From positions 62,001 to 126,000 of the forward strand of contig CAZGQS010000002.1 of NCBI GenBank assembly GCA_964527775.1: a DNA stretch of 64,000 nucleotides. The letters run 5' to 3'. Position numbers and translations under genes: made by a program. This document shows positions 1 to 8,465 of the stretch, one piece after another. This DNA is from VMCP01 sp964527775 (GTDB lineage: Bacteria > Bacteroidota > Bacteroidia > NS11-12g > UBA955). Under the pieces are notes generated by a model. The model ran no database searches. It was not told the DNA's origin and saw nothing but the letters and a program-made list of their open reading frames with translations. The number at the start of each line of letters is the position of its first letter. The first letter of the stretch is position 1.

Positions 1-343
1 TGGGTACTCCGTTGATGTTGACTTGGGTACGGGTTGCATCGCTGCCTCGCACTCGAATACCCGTGTATCCAATACCGTTTCCGGCATCGGAGGTAGAAAT
101 TACCCCAGTTTGATGTTGTAGAATCATGGGAATGTCTTGTCCCAAGTTTTTGCTTTGTAGTTCTTTGGAGTAAACTACTTGGGTAGTACCCAAAGAAATG
201 TTGGAAATTTGAGCAGAGGCTCGCACAAGAACAGCTTCAATGCTATTTTCATTGGCGATCGTGTCTGCTGATTGTGCGTTTGAGTAGTTAGGGAGAGTGA
301 ATATCCCCAGAAAAAACCCGAATAAGTAAGTTGCTTTTTTCAT
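1..343 (-). CDS. TonB-dependent receptor, N-terminal part (TPP-riboswitch controlled, probable thiamine-related uptake)
   Basis: Only the first 114 codons are inside the window; the gene runs off the left edge. The protein starts with a signal peptide (about residues 1-24, ending SNAQ) and continues into a TonB receptor plug domain with SKELQSKNLGQD, the QHQTGV segment and GIRVRGSDATRTQVNINGVP. Such receptors import large or scarce nutrients across the outer membrane using TonB energy. A TPP riboswitch lies directly upstream on the same strand, so the likely cargo is thiamine or a thiamine precursor. TPP-regulated outer-membrane receptors are known in Bacteroidota from comparative genomics of THI elements; the cargo here is inference from regulation only. 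No short carboxypeptidase-like N-terminal domain is present, unlike the receptors at 14804 and 24287. Confidence 0.88.
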   Translation of the reverse strand, partial: MKKATYLFGFFLGIFTLPNYSNAQSADTIANENSIEAVLVRASAQISNISLGTTQVVYSKELQSKNLGQDIPMILQHQTGVISTSDAGNGIGYTGIRVRGSDATRTQVNINGVP

Positions 344-388
344 ATCTCGATGGTTTACGCACTCGAGATGTTCTCAGGAATTCCTGGT

Positions 389-463
389 CATTTCCCTCCG
401 CAGGCATTATCCTGAGCAGGTTAGCGGGTATAATCTCAGCGCTCCTTAGAGGCACCCCGAATG
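389..463 (-). promoter_or_regulatory. TPP riboswitch (THI element)
   Basis: Read on the minus strand, the conserved THI-box blocks appear in order: CGGGGTGCC, GCTGAGATTATACCC, ACCTG, CAGGATAATGCC and GCGGAGGGAA. The ends CATT and AATG can close helix P1. It sits 45 nt upstream of the TonB receptor start, and a TATATTCG -7 box lies just before it, so transcription should begin almost at P1. TPP binding would reduce receptor expression, by terminator formation or by blocking translation; I see no strong terminator between riboswitch and start, so translational control is more likely. Confidence 0.95.
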
Positions 464-468
464 CGGTG

Positions 469-476
469 CGAATATA
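469..476 (-). promoter_or_regulatory. Promoter -7 box (TATATTCG) of the riboswitch/TonB transcript
   Basis: TATATTCG matches TAnnTTcG, one base from the Bacteroidota -7 consensus TAnnTTTG. It ends 5 nt before the first riboswitch helix, as expected for the transcript start. It is back to back with the box at 496-503. Confidence 0.6.
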
Positions 477-495
477 CAATCTTTTTAATTAGCCC

Positions 496-503
496 TACCT
501 TTG
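496..503 (+). promoter_or_regulatory. Promoter -7 box (TACCTTTG) for the PLP enzyme gene
   Basis: Exact TAnnTTTG match, 12 nt before the ATG at 516. It contains the TTG at 501 that a longer reading frame would use as start, which argues for the ATG at 516. Confidence 0.65.
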
Positions 504-515
504 TGGAAGATTTTT

Positions 516-1544
516 ATGTGGCAAGCCAATCGACATACCGAAATTCAAAAAATTGAAGTAACCTTTAGAGGTAAGAAGTATGCCTTTAGAATTCAGCGCG
601 ATGATTTGATTGATCCATATGTTTCAGGAAACAAACTTCGTAAACTTTTGGGTTGGGAACATCTCATGGCTTGGCAAACTGCTGATTCCATAATCACCTT
701 TGGAGGCGCTTATAGCAATCATTTGGTGGCAACCGCTGCTTTTTTTAAAGATCGAACAAAACCTGTGATTGGAATTGTTAGAGGGAACGAAGGATTTGAC
801 AATCATTATCTTCAGAAATGCCGAGAGTTTGGGATGCGCTTGTATTTTATTTCGAGGGAAGATTACCGTCGGAAATATGCATGGATTCAAGAACAATTGT
901 CTGATATTTCAAAATTCCCCTTTATCATTCCTGAAGGTGGTAGGGGATTTAGGGGAACCAATGGTTTTCACTCGGTTGTAGATTCATGGAGAGATTTTGA
1001 GCCTGAAACCGTGGTTCATGCCTCGGCCACAGGAACCACCTTGGCGGGATTTGCTTATTTCCGGAAATATAAAAATCTCAACTTCAATATTGAGGCTGTT
1101 TTGGTTTTGAAAAATCTCGAAGAGCAAATTTCAAATGTTGTTGATATCATTAATAATAATGACGAAGGTGGGGGCAGAAGCATTGAAGGTTTGGTAGAAT
1201 ATGAGCGCAAGAATTTAGAACGAATGCAGGATCGTTTTTATGAATTTGAACAAGAAAATAGGAAGGTGTTTGTGGATCAAGAATGGAAGCGTTGGTTTAG
1301 TAAATTCACTTATTTGAATGATCAATTTATTTTCGGGGGATATGCAAAGACTACACCTGAACTCCTAGAACTTATTCATTCTGCCCGAAAAGAAACCGGG
1401 ATCATCTTTGATCAAGTATACACGGGTAAGGCGCTTTATGCCATGCTATTAGCCTTTGAAGAAGGCCGGATAAATCCTGAAACTACGCTTTTTTATCACA
1501 CCGGCGGACAAATGGGCGTTGAGACTTTGAACCCAAGTAATTAG
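516..1544 (+). CDS. PLP-dependent enzyme, ACC deaminase / D-cysteine desulfhydrase family
   Basis: A 342-residue fold-type II PLP enzyme. The segment VSGNKLRKL carries the expected PLP lysine (about Lys40, GNK motif), GGAYSNH (about residue 65) is the substrate/cofactor loop seen as GGIQSN in ACC deaminases, and the C-terminus has VYTGKALYAML and YHTGGQMGV, typical of the family. The family removes ammonia (and for D-cysteine also sulfide) from small amino acids; which substrate is used here cannot be read from sequence. I start at ATG 516 because the TTG at 501 lies inside the promoter box. Its TAG stop overlaps the TAA stop of the convergent gene at 1541. Confidence 0.85.
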   Translation: MWQANRHTEIQKIEVTFRGKKYAFRIQRDDLIDPYVSGNKLRKLLGWEHLMAWQTADSIITFGGAYSNHLVATAAFFKDRTKPVIGIVRGNEGFDNHYLQKCREFGMRLYFISREDYRRKYAWIQEQLSDISKFPFIIPEGGRGFRGTNGFHSVVDSWRDFEPETVVHASATGTTLAGFAYFRKYKNLNFNIEAVLVLKNLEEQISNVVDIINNNDEGGGRSIEGLVEYERKNLERMQDRFYEFEQENRKVFVDQEWKRWFSKFTYLNDQFIFGGYAKTTPELLELIHSARKETGIIFDQVYTGKALYAMLLAFEEGRINPETTLFYHTGGQMGVETLNPSN

Positions 1545-2044
1545 GGTTTCATCATCGCATCTACGTTGCCTGTGAGAATCAGGTGGTAACCATTGGGATT
1601 TTTATCAAAATACACATCAATGTGTTTTCTGAATCTTCCAAAGGTATTGGAAGTTTTATAATCGGCGGTAACCCAGCCCGTATCTTTAGGTTGAACAGGG
1701 GTTTTAGTGAACTCTGTAGCAGTGCAACTACATCCGGGGTGTAATGCCGTTATGGTAACGGGTTTGTTGCTTGTATTGATGAAATAGAACTTTGTTCTTG
1801 CAGGTGGTCCTGAAGGTACATCTTTGAAATCGTGGATCATCTCATTCCAAATGAGGGAATCTGGGATTGGAGATTTAGCAACAGGAGTTTGATTGTTGCT
1901 GTTATTTTGGATTATGGTGGTGTTGGTAGTGGTTGTAATGGTAGTATTGCTCGTTGAGGTGTTTACCTCCTTGTTCGAATAAGAAAGGTGGGTATTGCAA
2001 GCAAAGATTGACAAAGTAATTATGGCGATTATTGCAGTTCTCAT
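1541..2044 (-). CDS. DUF1573 lipoprotein
   Basis: A 167-residue protein with a lipoprotein signal (lipobox ending in Cys16, SIFAC), a Ser/Thr/Asn-rich linker of about 35 residues, then a DUF1573 domain with the hallmark GCSCT. DUF1573 is a small immunoglobulin-like domain, common in Bacteroidota exported proteins, of unknown function. The start ATG overlaps the stop of the upstream DUF1573 gene (TAATG), so the pair is translationally coupled. The stop codon overlaps that of the convergent PLP-enzyme gene. The linker and lipid anchor suggest the domain is held away from a membrane surface; that is inference. Confidence 0.8.
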   Translation of the reverse strand: MRTAIIAIITLSIFACNTHLSYSNKEVNTSTSNTTITTTTNTTIIQNNSNNQTPVAKSPIPDSLIWNEMIHDFKDVPSGPPARTKFYFINTSNKPVTITALHPGCSCTATEFTKTPVQPKDTGWVTADYKTSNTFGRFRKHIDVYFDKNPNGYHLILTGNVDAMMKP

Positions 2045-2505
2045 TATTGGTTAACCTTTCTGATTTGCGTGGGTTGATAAATGATTGGTTTTTCTCCTTG
2101 CTTGTATTTTGGACGAATCACAGTGATATCTCCTTCTAATTGGAGTTCAAATGAACCTTCGGTGTAATCTACAAAAGCTCTTTTAAAGAAAGGGCCAGGA
2201 GGAACATTTTTTGATTGCAAGAACAAAACAATGCTGTCGGTGGCGCCGGCTTCTATGCCTTTTTCAGGGAAGGCGAATTGAGTGCACACACAATCGGGTG
2301 CTACTTGTGCGATATACTGTGTTTCTGTTGAGTTATTGCGGACGTGAAATACGGCCTCAAAAATATCTCCTGAGTTTAATTTAGCTGATAATTTATTGCT
2401 GCCAATAACCTGAAGTGGACCTTCAGGGGTTGAAGTTAATTGAGCATAGGAAATGCTGAATTTAAGGGATAGGAAAATTAGGAGGATTAGTTTGGTTGTT
2501 TTCAT
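2044..2505 (-). CDS. DUF1573 exported protein
   Basis: A 153-residue protein with a Sec signal peptide (about residues 1-21, ending SYAQ) and one DUF1573 domain. The usual SCGCT motif appears as PDCVCT, so the cysteine pair is kept but the surroundings differ from the other three copies here. It lies 2 nt after the SIMPL gene and overlaps the next gene by one base, so SIMPL and these two DUF1573 genes probably form one transcript. No enzymatic motif is visible. Confidence 0.8.
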   Translation of the reverse strand: MKTTKLILLIFLSLKFSISYAQLTSTPEGPLQVIGSNKLSAKLNSGDIFEAVFHVRNNSTETQYIAQVAPDCVCTQFAFPEKGIEAGATDSIVLFLQSKNVPPGPFFKRAFVDYTEGSFELQLEGDITVIRPKYKQGEKPIIYQPTQIRKVNQ

Positions 2506-2507
2506 AT

Positions 2508-3260
2508 TTATTTGATACCAAACTGAAGTTTTACGGTAATACTTGCTTTCTTATTGATGTCAGTGGTATTGTACACACCTCCCCATGAGAATTCTTCCGA
2601 TGAGTTTTTACCTGTAATTTGGAATACACCCATACTTGCCTGTCTGAGCGCACCTAGACTGCTGTTGCTTTTCTCAGCGATGTTTTTAGCTCTGTTGGTG
2701 GCATTCGCCGTAGCATCTGCGATCAAAGCAATCTTTAAATCTTCCAACTTTGAGTAGAAATACGATGGAGTGGAAGAATTGATTTCAATTTCTTCGTTGA
2801 TCAACTCAGTAATTTCTCTCGATGTTTGTTCTACCAATTCAATATTTGATGTTTCAATGTCAATGGATTGACTGAGATTATATCCATCAAACACTTGGGT
2901 ATAACTATAATTGCCATACTTGTTCTCTTCGCGTTTTTCCAAATATGATTTATCCGCTTCAATGGATGAAAAGATGAGCTCTTCAGGTTTAAATCCTTTA
3001 GAAATTAAATATTCCTTTACTCGCTGAGCATCCTTTTTTAGTTGAGTAAATCCTTCAGTTCTTGACATTGCTTTTCTTCTAAATGAAACGCTCCAATTCG
3101 CGAGATCTGAACGAAATTCTTTTTCAGCTAGTCCTGTGGTTGCTATGGTTTCTTGGGATGTAAATTTGTATTTATATCCTTCGGAAAGAATAGCCGATGA
3201 GATAATAACAGCAAGGGATATCAATCCTACGGCAACGATGTTAAGAGTTCTTTGATTCAT
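2508..3260 (-). CDS. SIMPL domain (DUF541) membrane-anchored protein
   Basis: A 250-residue protein with one N-terminal membrane segment (about residues 7-27) followed by a SIMPL/DUF541 domain: an early strand containing ATTGLAEKEFRSDLANWSV, a helical middle, and a C-terminal block TANATNRAKNIAEKSNSSLG ending in KASITVKLQFGIK. Related proteins include the outer-membrane/periplasmic Omp26-like and SIMPL proteins, whose function is poorly defined. The N-terminal helix is probably an uncleaved anchor because no cleavage site follows it. It is first in a probable operon with two DUF1573 genes; a near-consensus box TATTTTTA lies at 3276-3283. Confidence 0.82.
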   Translation of the reverse strand: MNQRTLNIVAVGLISLAVIISSAILSEGYKYKFTSQETIATTGLAEKEFRSDLANWSVSFRRKAMSRTEGFTQLKKDAQRVKEYLISKGFKPEELIFSSIEADKSYLEKREENKYGNYSYTQVFDGYNLSQSIDIETSNIELVEQTSREITELINEEIEINSSTPSYFYSKLEDLKIALIADATANATNRAKNIAEKSNSSLGALRQASMGVFQITGKNSSEEFSWGGVYNTTDINKKASITVKLQFGIK

Positions 3261-3299
3261 AGTGAGTTTAACGAGTAAAAATAGGAATTATTTTAACAG

Positions 3300-3328
3300 A
3301 AAAAGGCTGCTTTGAAGGCAGCCTTTTT
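3300..3328 (-). terminator. Intrinsic terminator (after the 3333-4190 gene pair)
   Basis: An 11-bp perfect stem, AAAAAGGCTGC/GCAGCCTTTTT, with a 7-nt loop, U-rich on the minus strand. It ends transcription of the two DUF1573 genes upstream; the symmetric A/T tails could let it work both ways. Confidence 0.85.
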
Positions 3329-3332
3329 AAAT

Positions 3333-3764
3333 TTACTTAATGATGATTGGAGAAACGGGTTTTTCTGGTTCTTTAATCACATTTCCAGAAATAGTCAAAG
3401 TAGATTGACCAGCATTGCTGGTTACAAAAATGTTTTTGCTGAACGTTCCGGGTCTTCCACTGGAATTGTATTCTGCTCTAACTACAGAAGATTGTCCAGG
3501 TTGAATCAATTCACGTGGCCACTTTGGTGTTGTACATCCACAACTCGCACGCACGTTAGTGAGTTCTAGAGGTTCAGTACCAGTGTTTGTGAATTTAAAT
3601 TCGTATGTGGCAATTTGTCCTTCGATGATGTTCCCAAAGCTGTGGCTAGAGGTTTCAAATACTAGATTTGCATTGCTGGTTTTTTCAGCTGGGGCTGTCT
3701 CCGTTTGTGCAAAAGCACCAACGGCAAAAAACAGGCTTGACAATGATAAAAGGAACTTTTTCAT
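3333..3764 (-). CDS. DUF1573 exported protein
   Basis: A 143-residue protein with a Sec signal peptide (about residues 1-19, GAFAQ) and a DUF1573 domain: HSFGNI at the start, SCGCTTP in the middle, and GRPGTFSKNIFV then TLTISGNV near the end. It is a close paralogue of the next gene upstream (3771-4190), sharing HSFGNI/HDFGNI, SCGCTTP and GRPG, so the pair is a tandem duplication. The 6-nt gap between them and the shared terminator at 3300-3328 indicate one operon. Function unknown. Confidence 0.85.
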   Translation of the reverse strand: MKKFLLSLSSLFFAVGAFAQTETAPAEKTSNANLVFETSSHSFGNIIEGQIATYEFKFTNTGTEPLELTNVRASCGCTTPKWPRELIQPGQSSVVRAEYNSSGRPGTFSKNIFVTSNAGQSTLTISGNVIKEPEKPVSPIIIK

Positions 3765-3770
3765 GGTTAC

Positions 3771-4190
3771 TTATTTAATGTCGCTTTTCTTGGTCTCAGG
3801 TTCAGTAGTTACTGTGCCGCTGATGGTTAAGTCGGTCATATTTCCATTGTCAAATTCTACTTTTACAGATTTTTGGAAATAACCAGGGCGTCCATCAGTT
3901 CCATAGCTAGCCTTTACTTCTCCAGATTCACCTGGCATGATGGGAGTTTTGGTCCATGAAGGAGTAGTACATCCACAAGATGCTTGAGCATTTTTAATGA
4001 CAACAGGTGCGTTAGAAGTGTTGGTGAATTTGAAAACGATATCAGCTGGTGGACCCATTTTAATGTTACCAAAATCGTGTGATTTGTGTTCCCATTTGAT
4101 TGCAGGTTCAGGTTGAACAGCTGTTTTTTGAGCGAAAGCTGAGGTCACCACGGTGAGAGCTACAGCCAAGAATGATAATGCCTTTTTCAT
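3771..4190 (-). CDS. DUF1573 exported protein
   Basis: A 139-residue protein with a signal peptide (about residues 1-20, SAFAQ) and a DUF1573 domain (HDFGNI, SCGCTTP, GRPGYFQKSVKV, LTISGTV). I use the ATG at 4190 (MKKALSF) rather than an upstream one, because it gives a normal signal peptide. It is the first gene of a two-gene operon with its paralogue. The roughly 100 nt between this gene and infB carry no clear hairpin; a TACTTTG element with a spacing one base short of consensus is the only promoter hint. Confidence 0.85.
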   Translation of the reverse strand: MKKALSFLAVALTVVTSAFAQKTAVQPEPAIKWEHKSHDFGNIKMGPPADIVFKFTNTSNAPVVIKNAQASCGCTTPSWTKTPIMPGESGEVKASYGTDGRPGYFQKSVKVEFDNGNMTDLTISGTVTTEPETKKSDIK

Positions 4191-4296
4191 ATTCTTTTGT
4201 TTTTTATTTTCGTTGTGCAAGTTTTATACCAAAGTAGACGATTTCAATGGGATTTTCGTTGCAGTGTCGTTAAAAATTATTTTTTTTCAGACGAAA

Positions 4297-7098
4297 TTAC
4301 AACTTACGTTTAACTTCTTCTTCTACGAAAACCTCGAGGTAATCGCCTTCTTCAATGTCGTTGTAATTCGAAATTTGAAGTCCGCACTCGTATCCCTTGG
4401 TCACTTCTTTCATATCGTCTTTGAAACGTTTTAAAGAAGCTAAGCTACCTTCATGTTTAACCACACCGTTGCGAATGACGCGTATTTTACTTCCGCGCTC
4501 CACTTTTCCGTCGGTAACATAAGAACCTGCAATGGTACCCACTTTAGTAATTTTGAATACTTCGCGAATTTCAACGTGACCAATGACTTTCTCAACGATT
4601 TCAGGAGACAACATGCCTTCCATAGCCGATTTGATTTCTTCAATGGCTTGGTAGATGATGCTGTAGGTTCTGATATCAATTTGTTCATTTTCAGCAATCA
4701 ATCTAGCCTTAGCAGATGGTCTCACTTGGAAACCAACAATGATAGCGTCAGATGCCGAAGCCAACAATACGTCACTTTCGGTGATTTGTCCAACACCGCT
4801 GTGAATCACGTTAACGGCAATTTCATCGCTACTCAACTTCATCAAGGCGTCTGTCAATGCTTCTGAAGAACCATCTACGTCTGCTTTAACAATAACTTTC
4901 AATTCCTTGAAGTTACCAATTGCCAAACGACGTCCAATTTCATCAAGGGTAATGTGACGCTTGGTTCTGATACCTTGTTCACGCACCAATTGTTGACGTT
5001 TGTTTGCAAGTGTTTTGGCTTCGTCTTCGTTGGCCATGATGGCGAAAATATCACCAGAAGTTGGTGCATCTGAGAATCCTAATATTTTAACTGGTGTAGA
5101 TGGTGGTGCCTCTTCGATTCGTTGTCCACGTTCATTGAACAATGCACGAACTTTCGCATATTGAGCGCCAGCTACCATATGGTCACCCACTCTTAGGGTA
5201 CCTGTTTGAATTAATAGGGTACAAACTATACCTCTTCCTTTTTCTTGAGTTGCTTCGATGACGGTACCTTTAGCTCTTCTGTCAGGATTAGCCGTAAGCT
5301 GCATCATTTCTGCTTCCAAAAGTACTTTTTCAAGAAGTACATCTATGTTAAGACCTTTTTTAGCACTGATTTCTTGAGCTTGGAATTTACCACCCCAATC
5401 TTCAACCAAGATATTCATAGATGCCAATTGTTCGCGAATTTTATCTGCGTTAGCACCGTCTTTATCAATTTTGTTGAATGCGAAAATCATAGGAACACCT
5501 GCTGCTTGAGCATGTGCGATAGCTTCTCTTGTTTGAGGCATGACGCTATCGTCAGCTGCAATAACAATGATGGCCATATCTGTAACTTTGGCACCACGAG
5601 CACGCATAGCGGTAAACGCTTCGTGACCTGGAGTGTCTAGGAAGGTGATTTTCTTACCGTCTTTCAATGTTACTTCATAGGCTCCAATGTGCTGTGTGAT
5701 ACCACCTGCCTCACCGGCAATTACGTTTTCCTGACGGATATAATCGAGCAACGATGTTTTACCGTGGTCAACGTGTCCCATCACCGTAACGATAGGAGCT
5801 CTTGGCTTTAAATCAGCGGGGTTATCAATTTCTTCATCAACGGCTTCAACTTGAGATTCTGCATCAACAAATTGTACTTCAAAGTGGAAGTCGTCTGCCA
5901 CCAATTGAATGGTTTCAGCGTCAAGACGTTGGTTGATAGAAACCATCATACCCAAAGCGAAACATTTAGAAATTACTTGAGTAACTGGAACGCTCATCAT
6001 AGTTGCCAATTCATTGGCTGTCAAGAATTCTGTTACTTTAAGAACTTTGCTTTCCTCGTCTTTGCGGCGTCTTTCAGCTTCGAAACGGCGGTTACGTTCT
6101 TCTTTATTGTCTGTTCTTTTTCTATCGCGCCCGTTCTTCTTACTGCCCATTCTGTTGAAGGTAGATCTCACATTGGTATTCACCTGTGAGGTAGTAACTT
6201 CTGGTTTTGGAGATGTAACGGGTTTGTGTGCTTTATTGTGTTGATGTTCACGTTGAACCGTTTCTTGAACGGCCACTTTAACTTCAACACCTTTTTCTTT
6301 GCGTTTACGTTTTTTGCGGATCTCTTGCATGTCCTTACGGGCTTCTTGTGCAAGCGATGAGTTTCCGCTTTTCTCAACTGGTAAAAGGATTTTTCCTAAA
6401 ACTTTAGGGCCAGAAAGAACTTCTCTTCTGGTCTCGTGTCTTTCGGGTTCATCAGATACTGTTACTTCAGCTGCAGGAGCTTTAACCTCTTCAACAGCTG
6501 GAGCTTCTTCCTTAATTTCTACAGGCGCAGGAATTGGGGTTTCTACTTTTACTTCAACGGGTGCAGGGGTTTCAACTGGGATTTCTTCTTTTACTTCAAC
6601 AGGTGCAGGTGTTTCAACCTTAACCTCTTCCACTATTTTCTTACTTTTCGGAGTAAGATCAATTTTCCCAATAACTTTTAATCTTGATGCTGGTTTCTCC
6701 TCAACAACTTCTTCTACTGAAACTTCAACTGGGGCTGGGGTATTTTCTACTTCAGCTGGTTGGATTGTTTCGGTAATTGGAGTTTCAATTGGGGTTTCTA
6801 CAACGGGCTCAGGAGCTGATACCACAATGGGTTCAGGTGCGGAGATTGTTTCTACTGTCTCTACTTTTTCACGAGTAGGAACTGGGCGAGCGGGTTGATT
6901 CGCTTTTAGTTTGTCAGCTTCTTCTTTTGCAGCTCTGTCTGCTGAAAACTCTTTCAGACAAGCTTGATACATATCCTCGGTTATTTTGGTTGTAGGACGT
7001 GCATCAACACTAAAGCCTTTCGAATTTAAAAAATCGGCTATAGCAGTGGCACTGCGATTGATTTCTTTGGCAACTTTTGCTAAACGGTATTCCGCCAT
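4297..7098 (-). CDS. infB: Translation initiation factor IF-2
   Basis: A 933-residue IF-2, the GTPase that places initiator tRNA on the 30S subunit. Residues 1-50 form the IF2-N domain (YRLAKVAKEINRS). Residues about 80-250 are a low-complexity Pro/Val/Glu region with repeated APVEVK/ETPAPVEV units. A second IF2-N domain lies near residue 355 (VTEFLTANELATMM). The GTPase begins near residue 434 with GHVDHGKT (G1), DTPGHEAF (G3) and NKID (G4), followed by the usual C-terminal domains. I chose ATG 7098 (MAEYRLAKV) over the upstream TTG at 7110. It is the last gene of rimP-nusA-infB, 112 nt after nusA. Confidence 0.98.
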   Translation of the reverse strand: MAEYRLAKVAKEINRSATAIADFLNSKGFSVDARPTTKITEDMYQACLKEFSADRAAKEEADKLKANQPARPVPTREKVETVETISAPEPIVVSAPEPVVETPIETPITETIQPAEVENTPAPVEVSVEEVVEEKPASRLKVIGKIDLTPKSKKIVEEVKVETPAPVEVKEEIPVETPAPVEVKVETPIPAPVEIKEEAPAVEEVKAPAAEVTVSDEPERHETRREVLSGPKVLGKILLPVEKSGNSSLAQEARKDMQEIRKKRKRKEKGVEVKVAVQETVQREHQHNKAHKPVTSPKPEVTTSQVNTNVRSTFNRMGSKKNGRDRKRTDNKEERNRRFEAERRRKDEESKVLKVTEFLTANELATMMSVPVTQVISKCFALGMMVSINQRLDAETIQLVADDFHFEVQFVDAESQVEAVDEEIDNPADLKPRAPIVTVMGHVDHGKTSLLDYIRQENVIAGEAGGITQHIGAYEVTLKDGKKITFLDTPGHEAFTAMRARGAKVTDMAIIVIAADDSVMPQTREAIAHAQAAGVPMIFAFNKIDKDGANADKIREQLASMNILVEDWGGKFQAQEISAKKGLNIDVLLEKVLLEAEMMQLTANPDRRAKGTVIEATQEKGRGIVCTLLIQTGTLRVGDHMVAGAQYAKVRALFNERGQRIEEAPPSTPVKILGFSDAPTSGDIFAIMANEDEAKTLANKRQQLVREQGIRTKRHITLDEIGRRLAIGNFKELKVIVKADVDGSSEALTDALMKLSSDEIAVNVIHSGVGQITESDVLLASASDAIIVGFQVRPSAKARLIAENEQIDIRTYSIIYQAIEEIKSAMEGMLSPEIVEKVIGHVEIREVFKITKVGTIAGSYVTDGKVERGSKIRVIRNGVVKHEGSLASLKRFKDDMKEVTKGYECGLQISNYNDIEEGDYLEVFVEEEVKRKL

Positions 7099-7144
7099 AA
7101 TTTCATTCAAATTTAATGGTATCCTTTATAACTCCCAAGGATTT

Positions 7145-7176
7145 ATCGGGGAAACTGCAAATGGAATTTCCCCGAT
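7145..7176 (-). other. 10-bp hairpin between nusA and infB
   Basis: ATCGGGGAAA and TTTCCCCGAT form a perfect 10-bp stem with a 12-nt loop, 34 nt after the nusA stop and 47 nt before the infB start. No U-tract follows on the minus strand, so it is not a standard terminator. It may be an mRNA processing or stability element separating nusA from infB; the role is inference. Confidence 0.5.
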
Positions 7177-7210
7177 CGGCTCCAAAGGAAGGCCGTTTTT
7201 ATAAATTGTC

Positions 7211-8464
7211 TTATTCTTCGTCGAATTCTTCGCGTAGAATTTTCTGCACTTGAAGAATGGTTTCTTCTTCTAGGTCAGTGCGTTGGAGAAGATCTTGAAC
7301 TGAGGTTCTCAGTACATCTTTTGCAGAGTCTAGGCCAATTTTCTTAAATTCTTCGATAATCCAAGTATCGATTTCGTCTAAGAATTCGTCCAAATCAACG
7401 TCGTCTTCAGAATCGGCATTGACACGATAAACTTCAATTTGATATCCGGTCAATTTAGACGCTAACTTGATGTTATGTCCGCCACGTCCTATAGCTAAAG
7501 AAACCTGATCGCTTTCAAGGTATACGTTAGCGGTTCCGTCTTGGATGTCCATTTTGCTAATTGCAGCAGGTTGGAGAGCGCGTTGAATGAAGAGGGTTTC
7601 ATTGGTGGTGAAGTTGATCACGTCAATATTTTCATTGCGTAATTCTCTAACAATACCATGAATACGAGCACCTTTTACACCCACACAAGCCCCAACTGGA
7701 TCAATGCGGTCATCGTAGCTTTCAACGGCCACTTTAGCTCTTTCACCTGGTTCACGTACAATTTTCTTGATGGTAATCAAACCGTCTAAGATTTCAGGAA
7801 CTTCCAATTCAAACAAACGTTCCAAAAATTCAGGAGAGGTACGAGAAAGGATGATTTTTGGGCTTCCCTTATCCATTTCAACATCTTTAATGACAGCACG
7901 AATGGCGTCACCTTTTTTGTACATATCGCGAGGAATCATTTGGTCTTTAGGAAGGGTTAATTCGTTTCCTTCGTCATCAAGAACCATGATTTCACGTTTC
8001 CAAACATTATAAACCTCACCTGTGATAATTTCACCGCGGCGATCTCCGTATTTACGGAACAATTCGTCTTTTTCAAGTTCAATGATTCTAGACATCAAAG
8101 CTTGGCGAGCGTTCAACACGTTTCTACGTCCGAAGTCTTCCAAGCCAATTTGTTGAATACAATCTTCTCCCACTTGATAGTCGGCTTCAAGTTGCTGAGC
8201 ATCTGAAAGAGAAATATGTAGGTTTTCATCTTCTACTTCGCCTTCTTCCACAATCAGTCGGAGGTGGTACATTTCAATATCACCGGTTTCGGTGTTGATG
8301 ATGATGTCAAAATTAGCTTCTTGACCGTACTTCTTTTTAAGGATGTTTCTAAATACATCTTCAAGCACGCGCATCATGGTGGCGCGGTCGATGTTCTTGA
8401 ATTCTTTGAATTCTGAGAAACTTTCCACTAGGTTTATACCTAGCTCTTTGGACTTTGCTTTCAT
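7211..8464 (-). CDS. nusA: Transcription termination/antitermination protein NusA
   Basis: A 417-residue NusA. The N-terminal domain (residues 1-130) binds RNA polymerase. An S1 domain follows (GEIITGEVYNVWKREIMV), then two KH domains (VGACVGVKGARIHGIVREL near 265, and LAIGRGGHNIKLASKLTG near 325). The C-terminus is acidic and short, lacking the long repeats of gammaproteobacterial NusA. It modulates pausing, intrinsic termination and rRNA antitermination. It starts one base after the rimP stop, so translation is coupled. NusA is known to influence expression of this operon in E. coli; the hairpin in the rimP leader here may serve a similar loop. Confidence 0.98.
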   Translation of the reverse strand: MKAKSKELGINLVESFSEFKEFKNIDRATMMRVLEDVFRNILKKKYGQEANFDIIINTETGDIEMYHLRLIVEEGEVEDENLHISLSDAQQLEADYQVGEDCIQQIGLEDFGRRNVLNARQALMSRIIELEKDELFRKYGDRRGEIITGEVYNVWKREIMVLDDEGNELTLPKDQMIPRDMYKKGDAIRAVIKDVEMDKGSPKIILSRTSPEFLERLFELEVPEILDGLITIKKIVREPGERAKVAVESYDDRIDPVGACVGVKGARIHGIVRELRNENIDVINFTTNETLFIQRALQPAAISKMDIQDGTANVYLESDQVSLAIGRGGHNIKLASKLTGYQIEVYRVNADSEDDVDLDEFLDEIDTWIIEEFKKIGLDSAKDVLRTSVQDLLQRTDLEEETILQVQKILREEFDEE

Positions 8465-8465
8465 A

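Noticed and set aside
288..479. 63-codon minus-strand open frame across the riboswitch
   Set aside because: It covers the conserved TPP riboswitch and overlaps the TonB receptor start in another frame; conserved RNA explains the sequence better.
6299..6898. 199-codon plus-strand open frame opposite infB
   Set aside because: It is antisense to the Pro/Val/Glu repeats of IF-2 and encodes a Ser/Thr/Gly-rich low-complexity product; the repeat composition removes stops on the other strand.
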